Source: Megaleporinus macrocephalus
Lineage: Eukaryota; Chordata; Actinopteri; Characiformes; Anostomidae
Length of the DNA stretch: 64,000 bases
NCBI GenBank assembly: GCA_021613375.1
Contig: CM038726.1
Location: 9,432,253-9,496,252, forward strand
Direction: 5' to 3'
Under the pieces are notes generated by a model, which made no database searches, was not told where the DNA came from, and saw nothing but the letters and a program-made list of their open reading frames with translations. The stretch's first letter is position 1; every line of letters starts with the position of its first letter. Below, piece after piece: positions 35,265-49,100 of this stretch. The position numbers and the translations under genes are program-made.

Positions 35265-36790
35265 TTATTTTATTCCTGACATATTTTGCCCCGAGAATAA
35301 AACACTGTGGCGTAAACTTGAAGTAAAGCTGACTGTCTGCTTGCGAATCCCAGTGGGCTCTAATGAGACATTTCCTGATTCAGCTCGCACAGCATTCATG
35401 AACCTTTTCTGTCCATTTTTCTGCTCAAGGCTAAAAAAGAATTTAGATGGAGCGTCCATCTTGGTTACACCTTTAAACTGTGAACGGACAAGCGCTCCCC
35501 CAATCTGTGGTACCCAGCAGGTCCGCCAGTGTAACTGTTTATCTTTTGAGAGCTTCAACATCTCGATTTTTTGTGGTTGCCCCCAAATTCTGGAGCTCCA
35601 CTATTTAGGTCTCTAGAGCTTTGAGAGACCTGGTGATGTCCCTAGTAACATTGAGAGTGTACTGCTGCTATGTCCCACCATTGCTGCAAGGAACAGAAGG
35701 ATGAATTTTGTGTTCTAACAGGGCTCAGGTTTTCTAAAATTAATATAATTTAAAAGTTCTGTGTTAAAGTGCCAGTATGCACCCCGGGGCTTGACACAGG
35801 GCTTTCTGACAACACACTGAACCACACAATGATCAGAAAAGCCAACAGGGTATATACAACATTGTAAAAATACAGTCCGTTGAGACTTATAGACGTAAAA
35901 CCGGTCTAGTCCCGCTAGTGAGAGCATGTTATCTCTACAATGAGTCCATGTGTATTGTCTATGGTCTGTGTGAAAGCTCACACAGTTCGTTAGTCTCCAC
36001 TATCTCACACAACCGTCTGCAAGAAGCATCATGCGGTTTCATATTATCAGCAGACTTTTCCAGCACATTGTGTAGTGTCTAAAAACACCATCCTCCTTGA
36101 TCCCCAGTTGGAGCATAAACACAAAAAAAAAAAAAGATCTCTTTAGATCTCTTTAGTCTCACACGAAATAAAGGGAATGAAAGGGAATAAGACTCTTTCA
36201 GAATAAAACAGCAGCTCCTCCACATAGAGAGGTGTTATGGCTCAGACCTGTGAGCCCGTCCCACTCTTTAGTCCAGTCACTGTGTGTTTCCTAAAGCAGA
36301 GCCACATCCAACCTTTTCTGTTCAATCAGCTCAAATATTTTAGCTCTCTTGTCACAAAATCTCGCTCCGTTCACATTTAGGGTAGCGACTTTAAAACCTT
36401 CCATTAATTTTTTTTTTTTCCAAATAGCCTATTAAAAATACCAGCCTAGTTAAAGGTGAACTAAACAGCATGTCCTTTATTATTGTTAATCTCTTTTCTA
36501 CATTTAGTAAGTCACTTTTTTTAGCAAAATGTTTCCAGCTCAGTAAAAGCCCCAGCTATCCTAAAAAGAGCCTACAACGGGTGCAGGTCCAACCAGCTGG
36601 TCCTCTGCCAGTGTCGCCTCATCAGTCGGGGCCGGTTCCCCTGCCTGCCAGCTTTAGAGGGTCTGGCCACTTCCTCAGAATATTGCCAGCGTCTGCCTTA
36701 TTCTGTCCACCAGGGCAAACACGATCAGTCCACATCCAAAGACCACATAATCAAAAGTTTGAAGGCCACGCCCAGCGAGTCAGCACCATC
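35265..36790 (-). mobile_element. Tx1-like LINE fragment 1 (endonuclease region)
   Basis: On the minus strand from about 36400 there is an APE endonuclease start (VATLNVNGARF), then a middle part (LAGLDRFYVYKSQ and YPVGFSDHCVV at 35981-35715), then the post-endonuclease linker (TKMDAPSKFFFSLEQKNGQK at 35561-35265). The stretch 36500-36790 may be the end of ORF1. All frames are broken. It ends about 150 bases upstream of the gene 2 start codon, so it may have altered the original promoter. Confidence 0.7.
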
Positions 36791-37075
36791 TCGTAGCACC
36801 ATGTAGACCAGCCTTCAAAAAGATACCAGGTGTTTAACCAGGGGTGATCTGCACCCCAGGGGGATCTTCCTAATAGTGGACAACAGTTTGCCCAGCAGAG
36901 AAAGATCTTTAACGAGCAGTTATCTTTGATAGACAGTGTTCTACAGAACTACCGCATGATTCATCCGTGAGGTGTTATTGTGTCAGACCACATTCCCCGC
37001 AGCCAGACCGCCTCCCCCGCAGCCTCCACGCTCACCTGGCTCACCACCTTCACACAGTGCCAGTGCATTAAACTT

Positions 37076-38165
37076 TCAAAAAGTTTGCTGATTGGAGCCA
37101 CCAAGTTTCCCGCAAACAAGCTGGTGGTGAACCCCTCGCAGACAAAAACCCACTAGACGCAAGAGAGTGATAGATGGATGAGTAAATGTTTTAATGGCAA
37201 GTAAATTAAACAAAAGCAAAGTGCCAAAAGTCTCACCCTCATGCGTTATTTTCTCTTTTCCACTCAACCACATATGCGCACAGAGAGAGAGAAAGAGAGA
37301 TTTAAAGTGTGTTGACCAGCACCACCAGATCATCAGTGTAGGCCAAGACACATACAGGTGATGTACAGTTAGGAGCATGTAAACCAGAGAGGTTCAATAG
37401 CCAGAGTATATAACATTCCAGGCAGAGCACAGCCCGGTCTGATACCCCTGTGAACTTTAAAAGGGGCTCATAAACCATTGTTAACTTTAAGTACACTCTC
37501 ACTGTACAACACCTTGATCATGGCTATTAAACCTGGATTGAACACAAAGTTCTCCAAAACGTTCCACAAATACTCATGTTCAACCTCAAAGGTGTTTTCC
37601 TGGTCCAAGAAAATTAAACCAGTCTTCAAACCCAATAGCCTGGAGACGTCCAAAACATTCTGAATTATATCTATATTATCAAACACAACCCTACCGGGCA
37701 CACAGTACGACTGATCAAAATGAATCACCTGCTCCATCACCTTTCCCAGTCTCAAGACTAATGCTTTAGAGAGCAACTTACAGCAGTGAAACGGGGAGCC
37801 AGTTCCCTAAGATCTGTCAAGCACGCTGCGGACAGCTTTCTTACAGGACTCCTCCCTTCGTGTAGTCTACACGAAGGGTGGCTTCCTGTGAGGACAGCCC
37901 TCCCACAGGAAGCGTCCATTTCCGCCACACACTAAAAGCGTGATCGGAGCAGTTCCCCCTTTGCTGTGACGCCCAGCAGGTCAGCTAAAACAGTGTTTTT
38001 TCTTTTGAGAGCTTCAAAATGCCCTCGATCTCCTGTGGTCTCTGCTAAACACTGGAGCTCCACTATCTCCAGAGCTTTAAGAGATCTGGTTATGTCTCTA
38101 GAGACGTTAAGAATGTTATCAAAACATTGAAACTTTAGTAAGAAATTTAATTTTTTATTTGATTT
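37076..38165 (-). mobile_element. Tx1-like LINE fragment 2 (linker and reverse transcriptase)
   Basis: Minus strand: linker with LQCLAETTGDRGHFEALKRK and a VTAKGELLRSRF end (38174-37932), then reverse transcriptase with FDNIDIIQNVLDVSRLLGLK, EHEYLWNVLENF and a degenerate active site AYTDDLVVLV (37776-37302). The order of fragments (RT here, endonuclease at lower coordinates) shows these are two separate insertions rather than one element. Confidence 0.75.
37854..37913. repeat. Two adjacent perfect hairpins
   Basis: CCCTTCGTGTAG and CTACACGAAGGG (37854-37865 and 37867-37878) form a 12-bp stem with one spacer base. GCTTCCTGTG and CACAGGAAGC (37881-37890 and 37904-37913) form a 10-bp stem right after it. 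Both lie inside LINE fragment 2. Confidence 0.7.
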
Positions 38166-38174
38166 AATAGTCAA

Positions 38175-40629
38175 TTAATAACATTCTTTTTATTGGATAA
38201 TCACATTGTGAGTGTTTTTATTAATGAAAGCAACATGCTGAAATACTTTACACACAATAATGAATTATTTGTGGAATTATGTACATATTTACCATGTAAT
38301 TCACAGACTCTTCAACAAGGACTTACTCCCCAAACTAGATTTTAAAGTATTGCTTATGGGTGATAAATTATAAACATGTTCTAAAATAGAAGTTTAAACA
38401 TTGTTCTTTTAAATTCATTTCTCTATATGAAATGTAAGTTTTTACATCAGCTGTACAAAATATAAACTGTTCTGTTCCGAGTTTAACACTGTAAACTGCA
38501 GTTTTACTAATTCCAAGGGCAGTAAAAACAGTTCTATAAGGTTCATGCAGACACTTGCCAGCCAAACACTGCAGTATAAACAAGCTCATGGACCGTCTGG
38601 AGGTGCAACCCAGAATAGTCAGAAACACAATACAGCATTAATGAGTATTTAATACACACACAGCTCAGCTAACATCACTACTGTTATCACTCTTATCAAC
38701 ACTTTAAGACTCACAATAAAGTTCAGAATATTTAGTTGTTCAGCAAAGTGATAGAAATAAATGTGGAATCAACAGCAGAGAATCAGTGAATATTACACTA
38801 AAGTTACTGAGAACTTTATAAAAGCTCTTTCAGTTTCTTATCAATGTGTGTTTCATCACATTCTATCAGTTCAGTAGTTTCCATCTTATGTACTCATGAT
38901 ATGAGAAACACATGTATGAGAAACTTCATCATACACAGTAACTGTCAGCTATAGTCGCCTCCACGTCACCTGTTTGTTACACTTTTAAAAAGATAAAGAC
39001 ACTTAATAAAACAAAATAAAATAATAAAAATAGCAAACACATTTAAAAAGTCTAAAATCAACAATGTAAACAAACATTTAGAAACAAATAAATTCTGGTT
39101 ATTAACTTCTTTTACAAAAAGAACAAGCAGACAATAATGTACTGATGTACATAAAGCAGAATATTAAACTTTATATACTGAAATAGATGTTTGCCAGGTG
39201 TTGCATAGCTGCTCTTTTCATCACATGGACTGAGAGTCCCACAAAAATGATGTAAAATCTCTTACAGTAACAGTTCAGCATTAAACAGTGCAAGATAAAC
39301 AACAAGTGTACAGCTCTGTGCTTTTTGCTCTGGGGTCTTTACTAATGAGGCTTTCAAACCCATTTACTATGTCACTGTGAGGCTGTGTATATGACCTTAA
39401 TGTCTCTTCTATTAGACAGAACCAGAGGTTTATATCTCCTTTAAATTATAACTTATTTCAGGAAAGTCTGAGGATGAAGTAAAAAATGTGGGTTGAGTGC
39501 TCATACCGAGCATCAGCATATCATTAGTACAGTGTAGTGATTCAGTGTTTTAAAGGTTTTACTGTAATCACTTATTACTCCTGATGAAGGATATTAATAT
39601 ATCATAATTATTCTGTGTTGTCAGAGCAGCAGAGTTCTTGTTAGCTTAGTTATTCCGTTCAGTAGTAATTGTGTAGTCTTTTGTTACAGGGACTTTTATA
39701 TTGATAGAGAACTGTGTGTTTAGGTAAACAGTGAGAGTCTAGCAGTAAAGAAGTTGTCTATCTGAGACAGCGTGCCATTTCTCTGTTTGTGTTTGAGTTT
39801 TATTAAGATCCAGTTATAGATTATGATCTTGTCTTCACTGAACTCTCTTCGTTAGTCTTTTAATGCTGGTGATGTGTTGTAAGGAGATTCTCCAGCTTCT
39901 TGTTAGAATTTTTCTGTTCGACCTTAAATAGTTAAACAGTTCTAGCACCTCACTCAGGTACCAGAATGTAACAGCTGCACCATTTAAGGTGGAACGGAAA
40001 CACTGGAACAAGAAGCTGTGAATAAGAAGCAGCTTTGTGTAACTGAGTGTATTAAAGTCTCCTGGCTGTAGTTTTCTGTGGAGCTCTAGCTGTGAATATT
40101 ATATTTGCATGAGTAACAGTGGTGCAGCACAAGGAGAGGCACAAAGACAGAAAGTAGTCAGAATCTGTACGTACAGAACCGACTGTTTTGTTATTTTTAT
40201 TCTATTTCTGAGTACACCTCCCCCTCGAGATCAAGTCAACACTGTTGTAAATGAGATTCAGATCCAGACCCGCTAGATTATGGTCTGAGTAGTACAACAC
40301 TAGTCTTAGTAACGTATTACAACATCTATTAAACATTACTAAATATTTATAAGGTTTTCGTTTAGGGAATTTTATGTACATGATGTAAATAAAACAATAA
40401 AGTTTTAGTGATTAGAATAACATAGTAATGGAAGGCAAGGGCATAGATCTGGTCTCAACATTGGTAGGGACATTTTTTTCATTCAAAATTTCACATTAAT
40501 TTAACTTTAAATAACTGTATTTCAACAATTTTAATATACAATTTCAGATCATTTAATTTTTAATCACTTCCATGATATTATATTGCAGTCTCAGCTACTG
40601 GTTCTTAAATAACTAGTTAATTACCTTTC
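38175..40629. other. Intergenic AT-rich DNA, no gene seen
   Basis: No exon, array or transposon end recognised between LINE fragment 2 and the next hAT-like fragment. Confidence 0.45.
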
Positions 40630-40825
40630 ACGGCAGGCTACATGCAATTATTAGCGCAAACAAGCCATGAAACGTGGTTATCTAGCGCTATAAACTAAAT
40701 CACTTTGGCTGTGATTCCTTTAGCTGCTGTACTGTTTGTATCGTTCAGATCTGGTCTGCACGGGTTTCCGGGTTATTTGTCTTGTGCTAGCTGCGCGTGC
40801 TAGCGCTGCTGTTTGCTGTTACTCA

Positions 40826-40827
<2 letters not shown>
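40630..40827. mobile_element. hAT fragment related to the 32559-33285 element
   Basis: Shares diverged stretches such as ATTATTAGCGCAA and CAGATCTGGTCTGC with the hAT copy near 32680 and 32965. Truncated at the TA microsatellite that follows. Confidence 0.6.

Positions 40828-40904
<77 letters not shown>
40828..40904. repeat. (TA)n microsatellite
   Basis: About 38 uninterrupted TA units; likely polymorphic in length. The Tyr-Ile repeat ORF here is an artefact. Confidence 0.97.
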
Positions 40905-40909
<5 letters not shown>

Positions 40910-42445
40910 CTGCGCTCTGACTCGACTTTTAGAGGCACAAATGACTTGAAGCCTACACACCTCATGGACAAGAAATCGGACAGTTTATGGACTGTTTATT
41001 TTGGCAGATAGCCATTTGAGAACCAGCTACTACGTGTGGTTAAAATCTCCCACGGTGTCAAGAACAGCCTTATGTATTTTCACTGGATGCTTTAGAAACA
41101 GCTAGAAATGTGACTACTACTAAAAAAAACATATTAAAGGCACATAATTTGCACTTTTGGGAAAGCTTACAATACCACTGCGATACCACTGGAGGGCAGT
41201 GCAAGACCAACCAGTTTCATACGAGCACAACAAAGAAAAAATGGCGGGACTTTTTGAAGATTGGTTGTCCAAGTTGGTTAGAAATTTTAACCATGATGTA
41301 ACTTCGCCGCAGACCAGAGACAAACAGTTGTTTTGTGTCATTGTTGAAGTTAATACAGAACTACGAGCTCCTTTACTGTTGCCATGTTTGATTTACTCTG
41401 GACTGCCCTCTACTGGATGTGTTGCTCAACAACCATGCAAACGGAGCTGACGCAGAGAAGTATGTGGGCAGTGACGACTATATCGCTTCAAACATACGCA
41501 GACATTTCCACACGTAGAAGTATAAATCAGCCTTTTCGTGTGTTAATAATCTTAAAATACTATGCCAAGATAAGAAAAACAAATAAATGGAATTTACGGT
41601 GCTGTCCTGCTGCTGTGTTGACAAAGCATCCCGGGATGTTATCGCTCAAAGTGCTTGTGTACAGCAGTTGTAATGTTGTGATAATCTCCACTGTGGAAAG
41701 CTGACAGGGCACCAAACGTTTCTGAGTGAAATACTCCTTACAGGAAATTACAGGAAAACAGTGTTTGGTACTAAGATTCAAGAAATTGTTAACATTTTAA
41801 CTTAAACAATTTAAAAGAATCTAAAAAAATAGATCAAAGTATTAATTGACGAAGAAGTCAAGAAATAAAAAACACACCTGGTGTCCATTGGATGTTCTCA
41901 CAAAACCAGCCTTGAACCATGATCATACATTTTTATACACCACAATCATACAGATATATAGTAACCATATAACTTGATCAGAGAGAGCTCTGTATGACAT
42001 AAGAAATCTTTATTTTTTGCTGTATTTCCAAAACTTTTAAACAGATTTACTATACTGCTCATTACTACACAAGTACATTTCTGTATATTTGGTGTATATA
42101 AATAATAAACAAAACAAAAATAAAACCAATTCTCTGAATATACTAAAACCACACAAAACCTTATATGAAATGCTATTCTGTGTGAATGCTTAAATATGAT
42201 TATTATATTTAATGCAAGTGGAAACAATTACAGCATTTGAAAATATGACAGATAATCAAGACAATGGCGCAGTTCTGTTATTTTTGCTACATTTATTTGT
42301 CAAGCTAACCTACAACCTTAACATCCAGAATAAAAACCTACTATATATTTCACTATGTATTTCACCTTTATCATGTTTTCTGAGAATAACCGTTAGAAGA
42401 CACTGTATCAGTTGTTAGTGTCACGATAACTAAACCTTAAATCCA
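40905..42445. other. Intergenic repeats, unassigned
   Basis: The part around 41120-41700 has higher GC content and resembles an old non-autonomous transposon, but no terminal repeats were found. The rest is AT-rich with no gene. Confidence 0.4.
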
Positions 42446-42825
42446 CTTACCTTCAATAATGACATCACCCCAACTCTGCCACCGGCTGTTTAGATTTCTC
42501 CTCTTTTCTTTGGCCAAAATCTGCTTTGGAGCAAAGAGAGACATGTGTGTTGTCTCCAGTTCTCTTCTTAAGTGTCCTTCACAGTAAACTGTTAGTTTAG
42601 TCTAGTTTAGATCTAGAACTTGGCTCTTGAAGTCCACTACTGAGGTAACGTTCCTCACAGCGAGGCTAACACTGAACAATGTCAGCTCTTACAGGTAACA
42701 GCTGTTAGCTAAGTCAGTAAAATATTAAATACAATATTACATATTAAACAAAACATTAAATGTTCTTTACTTAAAAACGAGCGAAACTGGATTAAACTCA
42801 CCGCTAAACACGACACGGCCAGCGA

Positions 42826-43011
42826 TTAGTTTCTGCTGAGGGAACCTGTTTTCACAAGATGGAGCTCCCCTTCTCGTTTGTACCGCAGGTGAAGAAGTGT
42901 ATCCGGCTTGAGTTTGTACATGTCCGGGAGCTTCACTTCTGATATTTCACACTTATGAAGTGTATTTTCGGTGGAAAAGTCCACTAAAGCGCTCCGCGGC
43001 GAACGTCCCAT
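42826..43011 (-). CDS. Candidate first exon of an unidentified gene at a CpG-rich promoter
   Basis: ATG at 43011 opens 61 codons beginning MGRSPRSALVDFSTENT, with a later KLKPDTLLHLRYKREGELHL segment. The upstream 43012-43130 is CpG-dense (CGCGCGCC, GCCTCGCG), unlike its surroundings, suggesting a promoter. The N-terminus faintly resembles the short ALV-x-F starts of some fish BEN-domain proteins. A strong donor (GAAG|GTAAGTGG near 42450) could end a second exon, but I could not join the two in frame. It may be a decayed or single-exon gene. Confidence 0.33.
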   Translation of the reverse strand: MGRSPRSALVDFSTENTLHKCEISEVKLPDMYKLKPDTLLHLRYKREGELHLVKTGSLSRN

Positions 43012-43186
43012 CAGTTTAGCTCTGTGTACTTTATCAGAGTGTCCGTTACAATATTCGGTCGCGAGACTTGATTTAAACGTTCCGCGCGCCTGCTGTCATT
43101 TAAATACGCCTCGCGTGCTCCTCGTTAGCGACCCTGTTACAAACATCCCTCTTCCGAGAAACATCCAGCCTACAAAGTGTTTCTAG

Positions 43187-45450
43187 AAGATGAAACATCA
43201 TGAAATAAAACTCTCCCAAAAGAAGAGAACAGTACAAATCATTTCCTGAAGACTCTTTTTTTTATAAAAACATGGAAACTTTAGTAAGAAAGTCATTTTT
43301 TTTGATTAAATAGTCAACTCATCAAATATGTCAGAAAACAGTATTATTAGATCTACCAGAAGCAAAATTGTGTGGGCTTAAGCTTGTCTTTTGATAAATG
43401 CTAGCATATAATGGTGGTTTTTGTAAGTTATTTTAATGTCCGTTTCGTTGTGCTTTTGGTAAGAGGTTTGCATGTAGGGATATGAAAATGATAAAAGCTG
43501 CAATTTTATTACCCGTGTGGTGCTAATTCACTTGAATGCAGTGGAAGACCGTGTGAAGGAGCCTAAGAAGTTTTGGATAAGTAGTGGAATATTCAGAAGA
43601 AGATAGTTCTGAGAAATCAGAATAGCTCTGTAAATTAGGTTGATATTGGATATTCAGTAGATATTTGCACGTCACCGCTACTATAGCTCACAAACAACCT
43701 CCTAAAATATGAAACTATATTTTGTTCGTGCTGAACCAGGTAACAAACTACAGTGGTTACATTTCATAATGGAGTAGAATGGAATAGAATCTATAAAATA
43801 GCCACTGTGCCGACAATTTGTCCCATCCAAGGGCGTAGGGGCAGGTTTAATATTCGGGGGGACACATTTGCTAATATGACTCAAAGCCCACCCTATCCCC
43901 TAAAATATTACCTATAAGCTGATTCCACTGTAGGTAAGTTAGTAAATCACTGTATGTATAGTGATGTGACAAACATTTGTTGAATTACAGTTAGCAAATA
44001 AATAAACAAAATACAACATTATCTATACTTCTAATTATTATTTAGATAAATCCAATTAAAGATCACTTTACAAACTAAACAAGATACTCCACACTACATA
44101 GTACTGCTGTCAGAAAACTTTTAAACTATGCATACAATGTCTGGATTATATACATATATAACCAAAAAAAAAGGTTTCCTGACAAGACCAACATTAATGT
44201 TAGACAGTAATGCTGTGTCCCAAACAGCACCCTCTAACATTACATACTGTCCTACTGAAAGCACTTCTAATGATGGTGTTTTTTTTATTTATTTATTCAT
44301 TTATTTATTTTATGTATTATATTTTATTTTTACGTGTTTAGTTTAGTAGCAGTCTGCAGTTTGGGACGTGACCAGAGCGTAATGTAACTAACTTATGCCA
44401 AAAGTTAATATAACGTTAGCTAACCCAAACCCTCCTAGTCTGTTACCATAACAACACATTATACATAAGCCGTTTTATTGCAGTATATACAGTCATCGTT
44501 GCTATTCACTACTCTCATCAGTGAGCTCACTTTTAAAGCTGGCGCGAGCTACCCTACGCTCCAGTTAGGCGAGAGCTCGGGTCAGTGAAGCTGCTGACTG
44601 CGGGATATTTCTGAACAGGCATCTCAGCACAAGCCTTAACACAGTGAAGGACCCAGACCACCTAACAAGCAGAGTCAGTTACTAACAACAAACACAGCAC
44701 ATTAATTGCAAAGGCTGCTAAAACACAGCTTTAAAATAAACATTTTTTAAAACAATTTCTGCTTTTCTGTGGTTTAATTTTTGGGTGGGACAAATCTACC
44801 TGTTTCTGATATTGGGTGGAACATGAATAGCAACTCTGTAGTTATTCGTTGTTATTTGTTATTTGTTGTTATCGCATAACTCGTCCTGCAGTTTTTAAAT
44901 ATCAACACCGTTCCAGCTGTGTGATTCAGGCTTGTATACAGCTTTTTGATCTGATGTGTGGATTCCAGAAAACAACAGATTTTTTCCCCCAAATTTTTTC
45001 CCCATAGAGAATGAATAGGATGAAAGTTTACACTCTGATTTGAGGTACTTCTGCTCTACTGACAGACACCATTTCCCAAACACTGACTCAAGGCAGACTC
45101 CTGACTACGACTGCAGTGTTGATCTGACCCACACTCATCTGTTTGTCGTTTTATTCATTTTTGAGCGAAGCCATACGTCATGGTTTCAATTAATGTACGG
45201 CGTCCAAACTGCAGGTACTCACTCAGGACAGGTCCCTAAGACATACCCACCTGCACTCTTCTATTTGTTGTTTATTCATCCCTCTTTCCAGCCCTGATTC
45301 CTATGTCAATGCATTTTGTAATAGTTTCCGATATTTTGATAGTTGCCACAATTTGTCCTATCTTATCGAAAAATCCAACCATGATGCAGAATGATAGATT
45401 AATATCTTGACAGAAAATAATCAGTGTTTTGTGGTGGATTTTTCTATTTG
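43187..45450. other. Intergenic, no gene seen
   Basis: AT-rich DNA. A TTTATTTATT stretch near 44285 and a GC-richer patch near 44540 are the only compositional features; no exon was recognised. Confidence 0.45.
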
Positions 45451-45452
45451 AT

Positions 45453-45580
45453 AATACTCCATGCATTAAAACTACAGTTAGGATAATTTGAGAGCCTAAA
45501 TAACCCTGTAAAACAATACTCCATGCATTAAAATCATACGTAGGATAATTTAAACAAATTATACTCCCTGCATTAAATTA
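45453..45580 (-). repeat. Inverted copies of a dispersed 62-bp repeat
   Basis: Three diverged units with ACTCCATGCATTAAAA and TAGGATAATTT. The reverse complement matches the array at 49760-49930. Confidence 0.7.
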
Positions 45581-45661
45581 AGTTATGAAAACTTAAGCTT
45601 GGGAGAAGGATCATGCCCAAACTCCTCCTCACACTCATTATATGCCTTATATACATTACTC

Positions 45662-46136
45662 CTATGCCCTCACCTCTAGTGACAAAATTTCAGACTGTAG
45701 TCCTTCTGTTACTCTGTAAACTTTGTTACCCTGTTCTTTAATGATCAGGACCCCCACAGGACCAGCACAGAGCAGGTATTGTTTGGGTGGTGGAACATTC
45801 TCATCACTGCAGTGACACTGACATGGTGGTGTGTGTTCTGCTACTGTGGGTGGATTAGACACAGCAGTGCTGGTTAGGTTTTTAAACACCTCAGTTTCAC
45901 TTCTGGACTGAGAATCATCCACCAACCAGCAACATTCAGCCAACAGTGTCCTGTGACCACTCATGAGAGACTAGAGGATGACCAACACAAACTGTGCAGC
46001 AACTGATGAGCTATTGTCTTCGCCTTGACATCAACAAGCTAGACCAACCAGTTAGAAATTAATAATAGAGCGGACAGTGAATGAACACAGTGTTTAAAAA
46101 CAGTGGCAGCACTGTAGTGTCTGAGCCACTCATACC
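45662..46136 (-). repeat. Dispersed fish repeat (otophysan-type, non-autonomous)
   Basis: The minus strand reads ACTGGTATGAGTGGCTCAGA at one end and GTGGTCCTGACC-like sequence near the other. I recognise it as a very common interspersed repeat of characin/catfish genomes. It appears non-coding. The exact family name is not certain. Confidence 0.6.
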
Positions 46137-46139
46137 AGT

Positions 46140-49100
46140 ACTAAACACATTGATATTCCCGAAATAACTCTTTTTAAGTCATGCTTTGATGTTGTGTTGG
46201 TGGTATTTTTCAATGGTACATCTTTTAAAGCATGTACAGTGCATAAAAGCATTGCAAAACAGTTTGATTCATACATAACACACCATATTCTTATGATTAC
46301 TAAACCAAAATCCATTCAGACAGCATAGCTGAGGAACAAAATATAGTGTATAGTGTATTACTATACAACTGACCTTTACGTTCAGGCAATAAACAGGCTA
46401 TCCACATTCGTGCAGTGCTAACAGCCACTTGCATTGTCTGCACATTGTCGGTAGCTTAAGGTAAAAGAAAATATTCTGTGAACTGCAATATTAATTATAA
46501 ACAAACCTTTCAAATCATATTTTCATTGGCCTAAAAATATTTATGTGAACATAAACTAAAAAAGTGAACACACACTTTCAGTACTAAAACTCCACAGCTG
46601 CTCGCATCTTGCTGTTGTGTTGTGCTTCAGTACTGTTGGTCACCATTCAGCGCTGGGGTCTTTGTGTCCAATCATCTTTTTTGTGTCCAATCCTATTTTT
46701 GGCCAAAGATATACAGTTTAAACTCTGGCAGTGTACGTGTTTTTATAACAAGGATGAATCATGCTTCTCAGTAAGCAGCATTACCTCTAGTTCTGCAAAG
46801 TTTTCTCTCTTTCGATTTCTACTGGATCAATGATGAAAAAAACTGTATTATACTATATTTAATTTATTTTATTTAATTGTAAATGGAATAAAGACAACAC
46901 ATCACATGTAAAAACCAAGAAATTTTGTATAGTTTTTGAAAATGATTTGCTCATTTAAATTTATGCCAGATATAATGCCAGAAACGCATTTAAAAAATGG
47001 CTGGGGCAACAAGTAATGCTGAACACACACCTGGTGGAACAACTAATTTGGTTAATAAGTAACAGGTCAGAATGACTGGACATATAAAGAGCCTCCCGGA
47101 AAGGCGGAACCTTTCAGGAGCAAAGATGGGGAGGGGTCACCACTGTGGAAGACTGCACCAGCAACAATTCAAGAATAATATTTCTCAATGTAAAATTGCA
47201 AAGGACTTGAAGTTTATCATCATCATCATTATTTCTTACACTATATAACATCATTAAAATATCCAAAGAATCTAAGGAACCTCTGTATGCAAGGGACAAG
47301 ACCGAAAACCAGTAGTGGAAGGCTGTGATCTTCAGTCCCAGCACCGCATTAAAAAAGACACAATTCTACACTTCCCAAAACCACTGTCTGTAAACACAGT
47401 TCATCACTCATTTTTAGTATCTCAGGCATAGTTGCTAGGCTATTAAGGACCAACTGGGTGAAACAATTTGCTGCAGTACCACCCTGAGGTAGACCAGTGC
47501 TGCTTCTTTATTTAGTTTATTTAAGAATGTCAACCCCAGAACCTCAGCGATTGTGGATGAATCAGCTAAATAATGATCTTTCATTGAATTCCTATTTAAG
47601 CATCTATTTGACCCAGATGGCAAAATGTCATTAGTTCATTTTCGAGGACCCCATTAATTAAAAAAAAAGCAGTTGTCTCCTCGGTTCCCAAATGCTGTTA
47701 AAAGAAGAGGTGATTAACACTGTGGTGAACATGAACTAACATTTCAAAATTTGTTTAAAAACAATACATTTTATATTTTCAACATTTAATGTGCTTTATA
47801 ATTTAATAATAAATAATAAGCAATTATTTTTTACATAATTGCTTATCCTGCAGTTATTTATATTGCATATAAAAAGTTTTTAAGGGTGTCCAATGTACAC
47901 ACTAAGTATTACTTATATCACTGTTTCCCAACCTTTATCCCAGAATACACATTTCAGTGTTTAACCCTTTTAAGAGTTGTTAAAATTAAGCCGATTAATT
48001 TACAAGGCAGGCAACTCCAGGACCAGGACTAGAGATTTTATAAACTTATGTGTTTGTGTTGACTGGAATATATGTCCTGACAATATATTGTGATCCACCG
48101 TATGGAAATGAGCAAAGCTCAAATGTTTTTTAATTAGATGGTGCAGGTATCTACACATGATAATGTGTATAAAATGATAAAATGATAATCGTTAATACAC
48201 AAATAAATAATTCAGTGTACTTTAAACAATGTGATTTCCAGAGTTGGGTAGTAGGTCCAGAAAATAAAAATCTCTCTCAGGATTTTGTTCCAACCACCTG
48301 GTCTCTCTGAATAGCTCAAACCAGCAGCAGAAGTATCTAGCCAGTTGGAACAAAAAAAATTCTCTGAATTACCCACCAGTATTGATTTCTGATTCTTACT
48401 TCATCAGCAACCCATTAAGTCCCTTGCAGACTTTTAAAAGAAGAATCATATCATTTGTATGGTCCAGCAACTGCATCCACATGCTGGTTGTCTCAATACT
48501 GAAAGTCAATATGTTAACATTAGTGTCATCATATCATTTTATCACAAGACAGGGCCAACAAGGCAAGATAGAATGAACCTTGTATATCAAACATGCCAAA
48601 CAGGCCTCATGCAAACAATAAAAAGGAAAGAAATTGGGCGGGCATGATAACCCAAACAATGTAAACATAAGATTTATTAAACAAATGTGTTTAAAAGCAT
48701 TATTAAGGACTGTGGGAGAATTAATAGGAAACAGTGTTTACACCACATTGTGCATACAGTACTACAACACAGCCCAATCCATAAGAAGACCAGTGTAAAA
48801 ATCAAAAATAAGGTAGCTGAACATAGCATTGTGAACCCAGATCTATGATTTGGATGCTTATGGTGAAATTCTGTGACTGCAGCCCTTGATACATTAAATT
48901 TGCATTTTCATAGGTTATTTTGTCCACTCTTTAAGTTAAATGGCCATCTTAAAACCAACAGTTCAAACACAGCCAGTGGGCTTTTATAAAAGGAATAACA
49001 CACCATGGGCAAAATTATGTGAACAAAAAATGAACTGGTGGGGTAGACCAAACTGGTAACAAATGGACCAACTAATATACATAAATGATTGTTTATATGT

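Noticed and set aside
35265..38165. One LINE running continuously
   Set aside because: On the minus strand the endonuclease lies after the reverse transcriptase, the reverse of the normal order, and the linker occurs twice. Two fragments fit better.
40736..41011. Poly(Tyr-Ile) ORF
   Set aside because: Translation of the TA microsatellite next to a hAT fragment.
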